Shown here: one piece after another, positions 47,165 through 57,262 of the stretch
Numbering within the stretch: position 1 is the stretch's first letter
Layout of the letters: the number at the start of each line of letters is the position of its first letter
NCBI RefSeq assembly: GCF_027213965.1
Contig: NZ_JAPWGX010000002.1
Coordinates: 781,168 to 845,167, forward strand
Source: Maritalea porphyrae
Lineage (GTDB): Bacteria > Pseudomonadota > Alphaproteobacteria > Rhizobiales > Devosiaceae
Reading direction: 5' to 3'
DNA length: 64,000 nt
The notes under the pieces: generated by a model
Seen by the model: only the letters and a program-made list of their open reading frames with translations
Database searches by the model: none
Told to the model about the DNA's origin: nothing
Made by a program: the position numbers and the translations under genes

Positions 47165-48163
47165 ATGGTTGAGTTGCCAACTTTGAGTGAGATTGAACAG
47201 CGCTACGCACAACTTGAGGGGCAGGTTTTGCCCACACCTACTGTGCAGGCCACATCTGCCAAACTGGCGGATGTGTTGGGATTTGATCTGTTCTTGAAGT
47301 TAGAACTGTTTCAACATACGGGCACCTTTAAAGCGCGCGGCGCACTTTCGGTGATCAGCACTTTAACCAACGCACAAAAAGCAAATGGTATTACCGCGGT
47401 CAGTGCGGGAAACCATGCGATTGCCGCCAGTTGGGCGGCGCGAAAGGCTGGGATTTCGGCCAAAGTGGTGATGACGAAAACGGCAAACCCCTTACGTATT
47501 GAGCGCTCTAAGGCTGAAGGCGCTGAAGTTATTTTGTGTGACGATATCGCCGCGGCATTTGCCGAAGTTCAGCGCTTGGAAAAAGAAGAAGGGCGCACCT
47601 TTGTCCATCCGTTCGAAGGGGTAAACACAACCCTTGGCGCTGCAGGGGTTGGCCTTGAATTGATGCGAGACGTTCAAGGTTTGGATGCAGTGATCGTATC
47701 TATAGGTGGTGGCGGTTTGATTTCGGGCGTTGCAGCGGCCGTGAAATTGATCAACCCCAGTTGCAAAGTCTATGGTGTTGAGCCAACTGGCGCTGCCTCC
47801 ATGAGCGCGTCACGAAATGCAAATGAACCAGTGACCATGGATGAGATCAACACCATCGCTGATAGTCTCGCGCCACCCTATTCCTTGCCCTACAGTTTTG
47901 CCCTCAACCAAGCCTTCGTCGATGAGGTGGTTACGGTCACCGACGATCAGATTTGTGCTGGGCAGGCGCTTTATCAAGAAGAGCTAAAATTGGCAGTTGA
48001 ACCCGCCGCAGGGGCAACACTTGCAGCAGCGCTTGGGCCCTTGCGCAACAAGGTTGCAGGCAAACGGCATGCACTTATTGTGTGCGGCGCGAATATTGAC
48101 AGCGCAACTTTTGCAAGCCAAATCGTGCGCGGGCAAGACCATGTGGCTGCGTTGCTTGGCTAA
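47165..48163 (+). CDS. Threonine dehydratase-like PLP enzyme
   Basis: This 332-residue fold-type II PLP enzyme of the threonine/serine dehydratase family has PLP lysine K56 in GTFKARGA, AGNHAIAASWAARKAG near 84 and a phosphate-binding SIGGGGLISG near 180. It lacks a C-terminal ACT regulatory domain, so it resembles the catabolic (TdcB-type) or serine/threonine dehydratase group rather than full-length IlvA. Substrate preference between threonine and serine cannot be read. It stands alone between lpd and a convergent gene. Confidence 0.85.
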   Translation: MVELPTLSEIEQRYAQLEGQVLPTPTVQATSAKLADVLGFDLFLKLELFQHTGTFKARGALSVISTLTNAQKANGITAVSAGNHAIAASWAARKAGISAKVVMTKTANPLRIERSKAEGAEVILCDDIAAAFAEVQRLEKEEGRTFVHPFEGVNTTLGAAGVGLELMRDVQGLDAVIVSIGGGGLISGVAAAVKLINPSCKVYGVEPTGAASMSASRNANEPVTMDEINTIADSLAPPYSLPYSFALNQAFVDEVVTVTDDQICAGQALYQEELKLAVEPAAGATLAAALGPLRNKVAGKRHALIVCGANIDSATFASQIVRGQDHVAALLG

Positions 48164-48180
48164 GCGAAATCAATATGTGA

Positions 48181-48196
48181 CCCCGCATAAGCGGGG
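48181..48196. repeat. Perfect hairpin between convergent genes
   Basis: CCCCGC-ATAA-GCGGGG forms a 6-bp stem with tetraloop, followed by CCGATATTTTT on the plus strand. It is a candidate weak terminator for the dehydratase-like gene, lying between it and the convergent TraB/GumN gene. Confidence 0.55.
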
Positions 48197-48205
48197 CCGA
48201 TATTT

Positions 48206-49228
48206 TTAACGCTCCAACAATACCCGCTCAACACTATAGCCTGCGTTGCGGAAGCCTTCGACTAGTCCGGTTTCGCCGACCAAATGTAGGGCGCCGACGG
48301 CAACAAAAATGGAGCCTTGTTCATGCAAGGCGACCGATTTTTCCACCATGCCTTGGTTGCGGATATCGAGCAACTCGCGCTGGAAACTCAGCATGTCTGC
48401 TTCCCCGTCTTTTAGGCTATGGGAATAATGCATCATCAGAGGCAGCATAACGCCGATTTCTTCGTCCAAATAAAGCTCGGCAGCGGTCTGCAAAATGTCA
48501 TCAAAAACACCATCGCGATATTGCTGGGCCGCGTCATCAAGGGACTTGTAAAAAAAGCTTTTGTCGATTTGATCGATGGCTTCAATCTGATCGCGCACGG
48601 TTTCTAATCCAACCACGGTTTTGCCCGCGTCACGGGCTTTATTTTCCATGACCACATCAAGGAAATTGGTGTCGGATAATCCTTTTTCGACGTCACACAT
48701 GCTAAAGGCGAGCAGGGAGGCGCTTAGCCAAGGCTGCATGGGTTCAATCTGGTCAAAATCTGAACCGCGCTCGTTCAGCAATTTGTCCACTTCAGCCACT
48801 GTTTCAGCGCTAAGATTGTCACTAAGTTTTGCGCCATCTTGTTGAAACATCAATTCGGGCGATCCGCCCATGATGATGCCCATTTCGTAGGCGGTTTTGG
48901 ATCCATCCAATTCGCCCACGAATGTGTCGGCTGACATAAGTGCGGTTTCAACATTTTTGGGTAAATCCAAAATCCGCTCGTCGGATTTGTGCATGGTGCC
49001 GTAAATCCACGACACATGTGCATCATCCTCGTGGCTTATTTTCCAAAATAGGCCGCGCCCATTGGCTGTTGCGTCGGCCTGAGCCTTAATATTGGCATAG
49101 GCAGCGGGGTCCATTTGTTGCATCTCTTGATAAAGATTTGCTTGGGTGCAGGCCGTGCTGGCCATTGCGGGGTGAATGGAAAATGCTGCGCTGAGTGTAA
49201 GAGCGGCACCGAATATGGTTTTAAACAT
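48206..49228 (-). CDS. Exported TraB/GumN family protein
   Basis: This 340-residue protein has a signal peptide (MFKTIFGAALTLSAAFSIHP..., likely cut after AMA at about 23) and the TraB/GumN domain. SWIYGTMHKSDERIL lies near residue 74 with the family's histidine. GEL near residue 108 and IFVAVGALHLVGETG near the C-terminus are other conserved segments. The family includes pheromone-shutdown TraB and GumN proteins and is predicted to be a metalloprotease (Tiki-like) fold. Here it is presumably periplasmic. GAGGAAGA precedes the ATG. Confidence 0.85.
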   Translation of the reverse strand: MFKTIFGAALTLSAAFSIHPAMASTACTQANLYQEMQQMDPAAYANIKAQADATANGRGLFWKISHEDDAHVSWIYGTMHKSDERILDLPKNVETALMSADTFVGELDGSKTAYEMGIIMGGSPELMFQQDGAKLSDNLSAETVAEVDKLLNERGSDFDQIEPMQPWLSASLLAFSMCDVEKGLSDTNFLDVVMENKARDAGKTVVGLETVRDQIEAIDQIDKSFFYKSLDDAAQQYRDGVFDDILQTAAELYLDEEIGVMLPLMMHYSHSLKDGEADMLSFQRELLDIRNQGMVEKSVALHEQGSIFVAVGALHLVGETGLVEGFRNAGYSVERVLLER

Positions 49229-49309
49229 AAATCTTCCTCGTCAAAATCGAAATGGCCTTTGCCTTTAAATGTGGGTTTGGATCATAGCAATGCAATGACC
49301 AAATGGTTT

Positions 49310-50275
49310 TTAGGACGGAATTTGTACCTTGCGGGCTGCCGCCTCTTTGGCCACCCGATCCATTTGGGTGAAACTGATCACGCCGATCAGCACCATTGCG
49401 GCCCCCGCTGCGTGCCAAATGGTGAAGGGTTCACCCAAGACCGAAACCGCTAACCCGATGGTCACAAGCGTTGAAATGTTGCCGATTACCGCAGTGGGCT
49501 CTGGCCCCACCATGCCGATGCTTATTGAGATCAAATAGGCAGGCACAACTGTTGAAATTGTGGCAACCGCAAACATAAGCATCATGGCGCGCGGCGGCAA
49601 AGACAAGTCACTTAAATCGTTGACGATGAAAAAGTGAACGATCACCACCAGCCCTGCGGCAGTCATGGCAATCGAAGTGAACAGCCGTGCGCCGATGCGG
49701 TCAATATGGGGTTTGGCCAAGACCTGATAGACCGCATAAGACAGAGCCGCGCCCAGAACGAGGGACGCGCCGATGATGGTTGAGTGGCCATCCAATTGCA
49801 GATCTCGGGCAAAGATGACGGCCAATCCGCTGTATGAAATAAAGAGGGCGATCAGCATTTTTGGTTGGAGGGGGCGGCCTTGGAAAATGGCGCCAATCAG
49901 CACCACAAAAATGGGGTAGGTCAGCAAAATCAATCGATCAAATTGCGCGGAGATATAGGTCAGGCCGGCAAAGTCCAAATAGGACGCTAAATAATAGCCA
50001 AGCGCGCCGATGGCCCCAACGGTTGCCAATGCTTTCCAGGTGAGCAGTTTGCCCTTTGTTTGGGCAACACGGCGGCGATAGCCAAAGTAACCGATTAAAA
50101 TGAAGAACGGCAGTGCGATGATCATGCGCCATGTAAGCGTGGTAATGGCGTCGACGTTTTCGATCAGCGCCAGCTTGATCAGAATGCCTTTTGTGGCGAA
50201 AAAGCTCGCACCAAGCGCGCCGATCAAATAGCCAAGGATGATTTTATTGCCAGAAGTGCCAGAAGTGGTCGACAT
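49310..50275 (-). CDS. DMT (EamA) family transporter
   Basis: This 321-residue protein with ten hydrophobic segments consists of two EamA repeats (about 15-150 and 165-305), the drug/metabolite transporter architecture. GASFFATKGILIKLALIENV begins helix 1, and YLISISIGMVGPEPTAVIG lies in the second half. The substrate is unknown; many members export amino acids or metabolites. It starts seven bases after argE ends, so it is co-transcribed with argE. Confidence 0.88.
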   Translation of the reverse strand: MSTTSGTSGNKIILGYLIGALGASFFATKGILIKLALIENVDAITTLTWRMIIALPFFILIGYFGYRRRVAQTKGKLLTWKALATVGAIGALGYYLASYLDFAGLTYISAQFDRLILLTYPIFVVLIGAIFQGRPLQPKMLIALFISYSGLAVIFARDLQLDGHSTIIGASLVLGAALSYAVYQVLAKPHIDRIGARLFTSIAMTAAGLVVIVHFFIVNDLSDLSLPPRAMMLMFAVATISTVVPAYLISISIGMVGPEPTAVIGNISTLVTIGLAVSVLGEPFTIWHAAGAAMVLIGVISFTQMDRVAKEAAARKVQIPS

Positions 50276-50282
50276 AATGTGC

Positions 50283-51431
50283 CTATTTGGATTGATGAGC
50301 GATAAGATCGCGGATGAATTGCACGCCTAATTCAACCTGGCTGAGTTCGATATATTCATCTGGCTTGTGGGCTTGATCGATTGAGCCGGGGCCACAAACG
50401 ATGGTTGAAAACCCGCCGTCAGTTTGGAACTGTCCGGCCTCTGTGCCGTAGGGTACGCCAATTGTTTCATTTTTACCCGCCAACCGCATGGCAAGGGATT
50501 TGGCCACATCCTCTTCTGGGGCGGCAAAGCCGGGGGTCCAGACCACGGTTTGAGTGATCGAACAGTCCGCGTGTTTGGCCTGCATCTCTTTTTCAAGTTC
50601 GGCGATTAAGGCGTCAATTCTTTTTACGATGGCGGCATGGTCTTCTTGGGGGAGCACCCGATAGTCATAGGTAAATGTGCAATCGCGGGCGACAATATTG
50701 TCTGCGATACCGCCATGGACTTTTCCAACATTCAAAGTGGAATGGTTCGGGGAAAGGGGCAGTCCAACATATGGGTTGGCTAATAATTCATCGTGCAGGT
50801 CATTGATGAAATTGATGATCTTTGCGGCATAGCGTGTGGCGCTGACGCCCAAATGGGTCTGGCTTGAGTGGGCTTCTAGTCCGCGCACATGGATGGTGGA
50901 GGCGTAAACGCCCTTGTGCATTTCGGCCACTTGCATGTTGGTGGGTTCACCCACAATCACGGCATCGATTTGGGGTAGGTTTTTTGCCATTTCCTTGATC
51001 ATGAAGGGCGCGCCCAAACAGCCCAGCTCTTCATCATAAGACAAAGCGATATGGATGGGGCGTTTGAGGTCGCTTTTGAGCATTTCAGGGATAAGCGCCA
51101 AACCAATGGCGCAAAAGCCTTTCATGTCGCAGGTGCCGCGACCATAAAGGCGGTTATCCTTTTCCACCACTTCAAATGGGTTGGTGGACCAATCTTGATC
51201 CTCCACCGGCACCACGTCAGTGTGGCCGCTCAATATAATGCCACCATCCACATTTGGCCCAATGGTGGCATAAAGATTGGATTTGCTGCCATCTTCATTT
51301 GGCACCAAGTGGCTATTGATACCAAGTTCGGCCAAATAGGCTTTTACGTCATGGATAAGAGGTAAGTTCGACTTTGACGATACCGTATCGTGCGCCACAA
51401 GACGCGCAATCATGGCTTTGACATGTTCCAC
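50283..51431 (-). CDS. argE: Acetylornithine deacetylase
   Basis: This 382-residue M20 metallopeptidase-family enzyme removes the acetyl group from N-acetylornithine in arginine synthesis. Metal ligands are visible: H70 and D72 in LSGHTDVVPVEDQDW, D102 in GTCDMKGF and the E134-E135 pair in YDEELG. The length and sequence (ATRYAAKIINFINDLHDELL) fit ArgE better than related DapE. It is the first gene of a two-gene operon with the DMT transporter. The 224 bp upstream, to xerC, show no convincing gene. Confidence 0.92.
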   Translation of the reverse strand: MEHVKAMIARLVAHDTVSSKSNLPLIHDVKAYLAELGINSHLVPNEDGSKSNLYATIGPNVDGGIILSGHTDVVPVEDQDWSTNPFEVVEKDNRLYGRGTCDMKGFCAIGLALIPEMLKSDLKRPIHIALSYDEELGCLGAPFMIKEMAKNLPQIDAVIVGEPTNMQVAEMHKGVYASTIHVRGLEAHSSQTHLGVSATRYAAKIINFINDLHDELLANPYVGLPLSPNHSTLNVGKVHGGIADNIVARDCTFTYDYRVLPQEDHAAIVKRIDALIAELEKEMQAKHADCSITQTVVWTPGFAAPEEDVAKSLAMRLAGKNETIGVPYGTEAGQFQTDGGFSTIVCGPGSIDQAHKPDEYIELSQVELGVQFIRDLIAHQSK

Positions 51432-51655
51432 CGTTCTCTCCTGTGCATATGGGTGGTCGAGCGACCAAAGGTGCGGAGGGGCAGTCTAGTGTCAAAGAAA
51501 TGGTTGTGCCAATGCAAAATGCACGAAAACGAGTGGTTTTCTAGCATTGGCGAACAAGTGTGGCGCAGCGCTAGATGTTTGAGGCCATTATGGGCGGTTG
51601 ATTTGGTCAATCTGGAAAATGATTGGTCCTATAAAATGCCGGCACGGTTTAAAGT

Positions 51656-52588
51656 CTAGGAGCGCGGATGCGCCTTAAGATAGGCGTCCATGAGTTGGGC
51701 AGTGTCGACTTTTGTGTAGATTTGCGTGGTGGAAAGGGACGCGTGACCGAGCAGTTCTTGGATGGCGCGAAGATCTCCGCCACCGGCCAAAAGGTGGGTG
51801 GCAAAGCTGTGTCTAAGCGCGTGGGGCGTTGCTGAATTGGGCAGGCCAAAAGCGGAGCGCAATTTTTGCATTTTGAGCTGCACGAGCCTTGGGCTCAATG
51901 GCCCGCCGCGTGCGCCCCGAAAAATCGGGTCGTTGTCGTCCGGGTGATAAGGGCAGCTTTTTTGATAATCGGTTATGGCATCGTGGATTGCGCTGAGCAC
52001 GGGCACCATGCGGGTTTTGTTGCCCTTGCCGGTGATGCGTAGGGTTTTTTGGTCTTTAAGATCATTGGCGGTCAGCGCCAGTGCTTCGGATATGCGCAAG
52101 CCCGCGCCATAACAAAGCGCCATGACGGCGATGTCGCGTGCAGCGATCCAAGGTTCGTCGTCCAACATGTCGCCCTGGTCGACCAACTTTTTCGCGTCGA
52201 TTGCGGTAAGGGCTTTTGGCAGGGTTTGCTTTTTCTTTGGCGCTTTTATTGCGGCCAAACTGTCTGCGGGGGCATGGCCCTCTTTTTCCAAAAAAGTAAA
52301 AAAACTTTTGATGCCCGAAAGTCCGCGCGCCATGGTGGCATTGCCCACCCCGGTTTGGCGGCGGTTCGACATGAACGCGCGCCAATCGGCAGGGGTGAAG
52401 GAATTTAAGGTTTTTGCGGATACAGGCGCGCCGAAATGATGCGTGAAAAACGTTAGCATTTGCTCCACGTCACGATCATAAGCAACAAGGGTTTTGTCGC
52501 TTAAGCGGCGAAGCGAGGATAATTCGTCTTGCCATTGGCCAAGCCAGTGGGCGACTTTTTTGTCTTTGTTGATCAACAGCTCATTCAT
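51656..52588 (-). CDS. xerC: Tyrosine recombinase XerC
   Basis: This 310-residue site-specific recombinase, with XerD, resolves chromosome dimers at dif. The N-terminal SAM-like domain spans about 10-105. The catalytic domain carries R165 (GLRISEAL), K188 (ITGKGNK), H256 and R259 (PHALRHSFATHLL), H282 (LLGHASL) and the nucleophile Y291 (TQIYTKV). All are intact, so it is probably functional. It is divergent from priA, a common Rhizobiales arrangement. Confidence 0.93.
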   Translation of the reverse strand: MNELLINKDKKVAHWLGQWQDELSSLRRLSDKTLVAYDRDVEQMLTFFTHHFGAPVSAKTLNSFTPADWRAFMSNRRQTGVGNATMARGLSGIKSFFTFLEKEGHAPADSLAAIKAPKKKQTLPKALTAIDAKKLVDQGDMLDDEPWIAARDIAVMALCYGAGLRISEALALTANDLKDQKTLRITGKGNKTRMVPVLSAIHDAITDYQKSCPYHPDDNDPIFRGARGGPLSPRLVQLKMQKLRSAFGLPNSATPHALRHSFATHLLAGGGDLRAIQELLGHASLSTTQIYTKVDTAQLMDAYLKAHPRS

Positions 52589-52695
52589 ACCGCCAATTAT
52601 AGGTGCTGCTTGCTTACCAAAATTGAAATCGCCCTCGTTTTTTTGACGGTCACGATTTAGGCTCTAAGCCACAAACGATTCTTAGAAAGCATCTG

Positions 52696-54876
52696 ATGGG
52701 CCAAATTTCTGCCGACATAGTATCCGTTATGGTCAGCGTTGCTGTTGATAGACCATATTCCTATCGGGTGCCGGAGGGGATGAACGTGAGCCGTGGCTCC
52801 GTTGTGCAGGTGCCCTTGGGGCCGCGCAAGGTGATGGGGGTTGTGTGGGGCGAGCCCAAAGACCAAGTGGCGCACAATCGACTTAAAGACATTGACTTCG
52901 CTTTTGATACACCGCCCTTGACCGAAGAGCTGATGGCGCTTGTTGATTGGATCGCCAAATATACTTTGGCGCAACCTGGAATGGTTCTGCGCGGGGTTTT
53001 GCGTTCGCCCGAAGCCTTTGGCGACGATAAACCGATTGCCGTTTATCGGTTCTCAGGGGTTTTGCCCGAGCGCATGACCTCAGCCCGTCAACGGGTGATT
53101 GATGTGATGGAAGATGGTTTTGCTTGGCAAAAGCGGGCGCTGGTGGGGGAAACAGGCGTTAGCCCTTCGGTAATCGAAGGCATGGTGAAACTCGGGGTGT
53201 TGGAGCAAAGCTTTGTGCCACCGCCCCCGATTGTGCAACCGCCAAACTCAGATCATGCGCCTTTGGTGCTAAATGATGAGCAACAGGCTGCGCTTGAATT
53301 GTTGCGCGAGCAAAGCCCAAACGAATTTGGTGTGGCGCTTTTGGATGGGGTCACAGGTTCGGGTAAAACCGAAGTGTTTTTTGAAGCGGTGGCTGATTGT
53401 TTGCGCGCTGGGCGGCAGGCGGTGATCCTGTTGCCTGAGATTGCATTGACCCACACCTTCTTGAAGCGCTTTGAAGATCGGTTTGGCGCCCGGCCGGGGG
53501 AATGGCATTCGGATATGACCCCGGTGCAGCGCGCACGGATGTGGCGGTCGGTGGCGCGGGGTAAAGTGCAAGCGGTTGTGGGTGCGCGTTCAGCATTGTT
53601 TTTGCCCTATCCTGATCTTGGTTTGATCGTGATCGACGAAGAACATGATACGGCGTTCAAGCAAGCAGATCGCGTGAACTATCATGCGCGGGATATGGCG
53701 GTGGTGCGGGCCCATCTAGCGAAGGCACGGGTGATCCTGTCGTCAGCGACCCCGTCAGTTGAAAGTCGCAACAATGCGGATCAGGGGCGTTATGCCCATG
53801 TGAAAATGCTCGGTCGATTTGCAGACGCAAAAATGCCCGATATTACCGCCATCGACATGAAAGAAGACGGGCCAGAAAAGGGCGAATGGATTGCGCCCAA
53901 ATTAGCGCGAGAGATTTTTGGCGCGTTGGAGAAAAAAGAACAGGTTCTTTTGTTCCTCAATCGGCGTGGATATGCGCCGCTGACCCTGTGCCGGGATTGT
54001 GGATATCAATATCAATGTCCGGATTGTTCGGCCTGGTTGGTAGAACATCGGTTTCGAGGTGTCTTATCGTGTCATCATTGCGGGCACGAAGTGCAAAAAC
54101 CCAAAACATGTAAAGAGTGTGGGGCAGAAGAATCGCTTATTCCCATCGGTCCGGGTATTGAGCGAATCGCTGAGGAAGCCGCGCGGCGTTTTCCTGAAGC
54201 GCGGCGTGTTATCCTTTCGTCTGATATGGGGGGCATCGTTGCGGCACGTGAGCGGTTTGAAGAGATCGCGCGAGGTGATTACGATCTGATCATTGGCACG
54301 CAATTGGTGGCCAAAGGGCACCATTTCCCCAAGCTGAATTTGGTTGGGGTGCTGGATGCGGATTTGGGTTTGGCCCATGGGGATCCGCGAGCAGCAGAAA
54401 AGACATTTCAAATATTGACCCAGGTAACGGGCCGTGCCGGACGGATAGGCAAGGCCGGGCGAGCATTTTTGCAGACTTATGTACCCGAGCACGCGGTGAT
54501 GCAGGCGATGGTGCGCGGTGACCGTGAGGCATTCTATAAACATGAGCTAAAGGCGCGCGAATCGGCGGGATTGCCGCCCTTTGGCCGTTTGGCTGCGCTA
54601 ATTATATCGGCAACTGAACATGAAGTGGCGTTTGGCCATGCGCGCGGGTTAGCGGTTATGGCCCCAAAAGCGCCAGATGAAGCGAAGCTGAAATTGTTTG
54701 GTCCAGCAGATGCGCCCGTGGCGATGGTTCGGGGGCGACACAGGGTGCGGCTTTTGGTGCAGGCTGACAAGCATTTCGATCTGTCCGGATATGTGCGTTT
54801 TTGGTTGCAAGAAGGGCCAAAAGTTACCGGGAACTTGCGGGTGCAGGTCGATATTGACCCGATGAGCTTTTATTGA
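52696..54876 (+). CDS. priA: Primosomal replication protein N' (PriA helicase)
   Basis: This 726-residue superfamily-2 helicase restarts stalled replication forks. The N-terminal ~180 residues are DNA-binding. Walker A GVTGSGKTEVFFE is near 217-229 and DEEH (Walker B) near 313. A zinc-binding cysteine cluster (CRDCGYQYQCPDC and later CHHCG and CKECG) lies about 431-475, and helicase motifs such as LLFLNRRGYAP are present. It precedes the atp operon by a 259-bp interval. Confidence 0.95.
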   Translation: MGQISADIVSVMVSVAVDRPYSYRVPEGMNVSRGSVVQVPLGPRKVMGVVWGEPKDQVAHNRLKDIDFAFDTPPLTEELMALVDWIAKYTLAQPGMVLRGVLRSPEAFGDDKPIAVYRFSGVLPERMTSARQRVIDVMEDGFAWQKRALVGETGVSPSVIEGMVKLGVLEQSFVPPPPIVQPPNSDHAPLVLNDEQQAALELLREQSPNEFGVALLDGVTGSGKTEVFFEAVADCLRAGRQAVILLPEIALTHTFLKRFEDRFGARPGEWHSDMTPVQRARMWRSVARGKVQAVVGARSALFLPYPDLGLIVIDEEHDTAFKQADRVNYHARDMAVVRAHLAKARVILSSATPSVESRNNADQGRYAHVKMLGRFADAKMPDITAIDMKEDGPEKGEWIAPKLAREIFGALEKKEQVLLFLNRRGYAPLTLCRDCGYQYQCPDCSAWLVEHRFRGVLSCHHCGHEVQKPKTCKECGAEESLIPIGPGIERIAEEAARRFPEARRVILSSDMGGIVAARERFEEIARGDYDLIIGTQLVAKGHHFPKLNLVGVLDADLGLAHGDPRAAEKTFQILTQVTGRAGRIGKAGRAFLQTYVPEHAVMQAMVRGDREAFYKHELKARESAGLPPFGRLAALIISATEHEVAFGHARGLAVMAPKAPDEAKLKLFGPADAPVAMVRGRHRVRLLVQADKHFDLSGYVRFWLQEGPKVTGNLRVQVDIDPMSFY

Positions 54877-54891
54877 GAGTCGGCGCTAGTT

Positions 54892-54930
54892 TTGACAGTT
54901 TGATGCCAAACTTTGTGTAAAATTCACAAA
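54892..54930 (+). promoter_or_regulatory. Candidate atp operon promoter with overlapping inverted repeat
   Basis: TTGACA (54892-54897), an 18-bp spacer and TGTAAA (54916-54921) form a good vegetative promoter. The -10 lies inside TTTGTG (54912-54917) / CACAAA (54925-54930), an inverted repeat that could be an operator. The rest of the 54877-55135 interval holds no gene I can support and would be a ~200-nt 5' leader. Confidence 0.5.
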
Positions 54931-55135
54931 AAGTGCCCAACTGCAAATGAGTCTGCCCAATTTTCGCCTCCTGTCTATTGCGCGGCCTAAATGCTTATGG
55001 TAGACGGTGCGCGATATCTGAGGAGGGCGCGAGCGTCAGCCTCCTAACACCATGAAAATTCGTGCCGGTATCGCGGGCGGTCGCTCGACGGGACAGGTAA
55101 GACGAATTTTTGCAATTGATTGGGGTATAGAGGCT

Positions 55136-55696
55136 TTGAGCGCACAAAACTCGGTTCTCGTAACAATCGCCCGGCCGTACGCGTCGGCGCTGTTTGATTT
55201 AGCGTCTGATGCAAGTGATATTGCGGGTGTTGAAAAGGCTCTTGATAGCCTTTTGAAGCTGATCAATGACAGCACAGACTTTGCTGCTTTTTTGAAAAGC
55301 CCAGTAATTTCTGGCGACGATAAAACAGCAGTTGTCGAAGCATTGATCAAAAAGGCCAAACTTAAGGGCCTATCAGCAAATTTCTTAAATCTTGTGGCAA
55401 AGAACCAACGTCTGTTCGCGTTGCCGCAAATGATTTCTCAGTTCAAAGCGCTTGCTGCAAAGGATCGGGGTGAAGTTCACGCCGAGGTTACCTCTGCTCA
55501 GCCGCTTTCGAAAGCACACCAGGACAGCCTTGCTAAGGCTCTGAAAGAGAAAATTGGTAAGGATGTCACGCTTGAGCAGCATGTGGATGCTGATCTTATT
55601 GGCGGACTAATCGTTAAGGTTGGTTCTCAAATGATCGATTCCTCGCTCAAGACGAAATTGACAGCCATGAAGATCGCCATGAAAGAGGTCGGCTAA
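55136..55696 (+). CDS. atpH: F1Fo ATP synthase delta subunit AtpH
   Basis: This 186-residue subunit links the F1 head to the stator. [17 protein letters not shown] and the C-terminal [24 protein letters not shown] are the family landmarks. The frame is open to an ATG at 55052, but the first 28 residues of that reading (Gly/Arg-rich) do not belong to the family. A TTG at 55136 gives the natural [15 protein letters not shown] beginning and the standard length. The stop overlaps atpA by one base. Confidence 0.92.
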   Translation: MSAQNSVLVTIARPYASALFDLASDASDIAGVEKALDSLLKLINDSTDFAAFLKSPVISGDDKTAVVEALIKKAKLKGLSANFLNLVAKNQRLFALPQMISQFKALAAKDRGEVHAEVTSAQPLSKAHQDSLAKALKEKIGKDVTLEQHVDADLIGGLIVKVGSQMIDSSLKTKLTAMKIAMKEVG

Positions 55697-57228
55697 TGGA
55701 TATTAAAGCTGCAGAAATTTCTGCCATTCTCAAAGATCAAATCAAAGATTTTGGGAAAGAGGCGCAAGTCTCAGAAGTTGGGCAAGTTCTCTCCGTCGGT
55801 GACGGTATTGCTCGTGTATATGGCCTTGACAATGTTCAGGCTGGTGAGCTCGTTGAGTTCCCAGGCGGCATTAAAGGGATGGCCTTGAACCTTGAAGCTG
55901 ACAACGTAGGTGTTGTTATCTTTGGTTCTGACCGTGCCATTAAAGAAGGCGACACCGTTAAGCGTACTGGCGCAATTGTTGACGTTCCTGTTGGCAAAGA
56001 ATTGCTTGGTCGCGTTGTTGATGGTTTGGGCAACCCAATTGATGGTAAGGGCCCAATTAAGTCAAAAACACGTAAGCTTGTGGATGTTAAGGCACCTGGC
56101 ATTTTGCCACGTAAGTCTGTGCATGAGCCAATGTCGACTGGTTTGAAAGCTGTTGATGCGATGATCCCGATTGGCCGTGGCCAACGCGAATTGATCATTG
56201 GTGACCGCCAAACTGGTAAAACCGCTGTTCTTCTTGATACATTCTTGAACCAAAAGCCTGCTCATCAGGGTAAGGACGAGAATGAGAAGCTTTACTGTAT
56301 CTATGTTGCTGTTGGCCAAAAGCGTTCAACTGTTGCTCAGTTCGTAAAGACTTTGGAAGACGCTGGCGCGATGGAATATTCTATCGTTGTTGCTGCAACC
56401 GCTTCTGATCCTGCTCCAATGCAGTTCTTGGCGCCGTTTACCGGCTGTACCATGGGTGAATATTTCCGCGATAACGGCATGCACGCTGTGATTGGTTATG
56501 ATGACCTGTCAAAGCAAGCTGTGGCTTATCGTCAAATGTCACTTCTTCTTCGTCGTCCACCTGGGCGTGAAGCTTATCCTGGTGACGTTTTCTATCTTCA
56601 CTCACGTTTGCTCGAGCGTTCAGCGAAATTGAACGAAGATCACGGTTCTGGTTCTTTGACCGCTTTGCCGATCATTGAAACACAAGCGAACGACGTGTCT
56701 GCTTATATTCCAACGAACGTGATTTCGATCACGGATGGTCAGATCTTCTTGGAAACAGACTTGTTCTTCCAAGGTATCCGTCCTGCGGTTAACGTTGGTC
56801 TTTCAGTTTCTCGTGTGGGTTCATCTGCGCAGATTAAAGCAATGAAGCAAGTTGCTGGTTCTGTTAAAGGTGAGTTGGCTCAGTATCGTGAGATGGCAGC
56901 GTTCGCTCAGTTTGGTTCTGACCTTGATGCGGCGACGCAGAAAATGTTGAACCGTGGTGCCCGTTTGGTGGAGCTTTTGAAGCAACCACAATTCTCACCA
57001 CTTAAAACTGAAGAGCAAGTTGCAGTGATCTTTGCCGGCGTTGAAGGCTATATTGATAGCGTTGGCGTTCGTGACGTGCAAAAGTTCGAGCAAGGTTTGC
57101 TTGGCGCATTGCGCGGTACACACAAAGACTTGCTTGATACGATTGCAAAAGAGAAAGCTATTTCTGACGAAACACGTGAGAAATTGCATTCAGCGATTGG
57201 CGGATACGCCAAGACCTTTGCAGCGTAA
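55696..57228 (+). CDS. atpA: F1Fo ATP synthase alpha subunit AtpA
   Basis: This 510-residue non-catalytic nucleotide-binding subunit has P-loop GDRQTGKTA near residues 170-178. [20 protein letters not shown] and the family signature segment near 370 are intact. It begins in the TAATG overlap with atpH, so translation is coupled. Codon choice is markedly biased, consistent with high expression. Confidence 0.98.
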   Translation: MDIKAAEISAILKDQIKDFGKEAQVSEVGQVLSVGDGIARVYGLDNVQAGELVEFPGGIKGMALNLEADNVGVVIFGSDRAIKEGDTVKRTGAIVDVPVGKELLGRVVDGLGNPIDGKGPIKSKTRKLVDVKAPGILPRKSVHEPMSTGLKAVDAMIPIGRGQRELIIGDRQTGKTAVLLDTFLNQKPAHQGKDENEKLYCIYVAVGQKRSTVAQFVKTLEDAGAMEYSIVVAATASDPAPMQFLAPFTGCTMGEYFRDNGMHAVIGYDDLSKQAVAYRQMSLLLRRPPGREAYPGDVFYLHSRLLERSAKLNEDHGSGSLTALPIIETQANDVSAYIPTNVISITDGQIFLETDLFFQGIRPAVNVGLSVSRVGSSAQIKAMKQVAGSVKGELAQYREMAAFAQFGSDLDAATQKMLNRGARLVELLKQPQFSPLKTEEQVAVIFAGVEGYIDSVGVRDVQKFEQGLLGALRGTHKDLLDTIAKEKAISDETREKLHSAIGGYAKTFAA

Positions 57229-57262
57229 CAATCTTTAGGTTTTGACAAGGAGCTGAGGTGCT

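Noticed and set aside
51390..51659. Small plus-strand ORF in the argE-xerC gap
   Set aside because: No ribosome-binding site, Trp/Cys/Arg-rich non-protein-like composition, and it ends against xerC. The 224-bp gap holds nothing else I can support.
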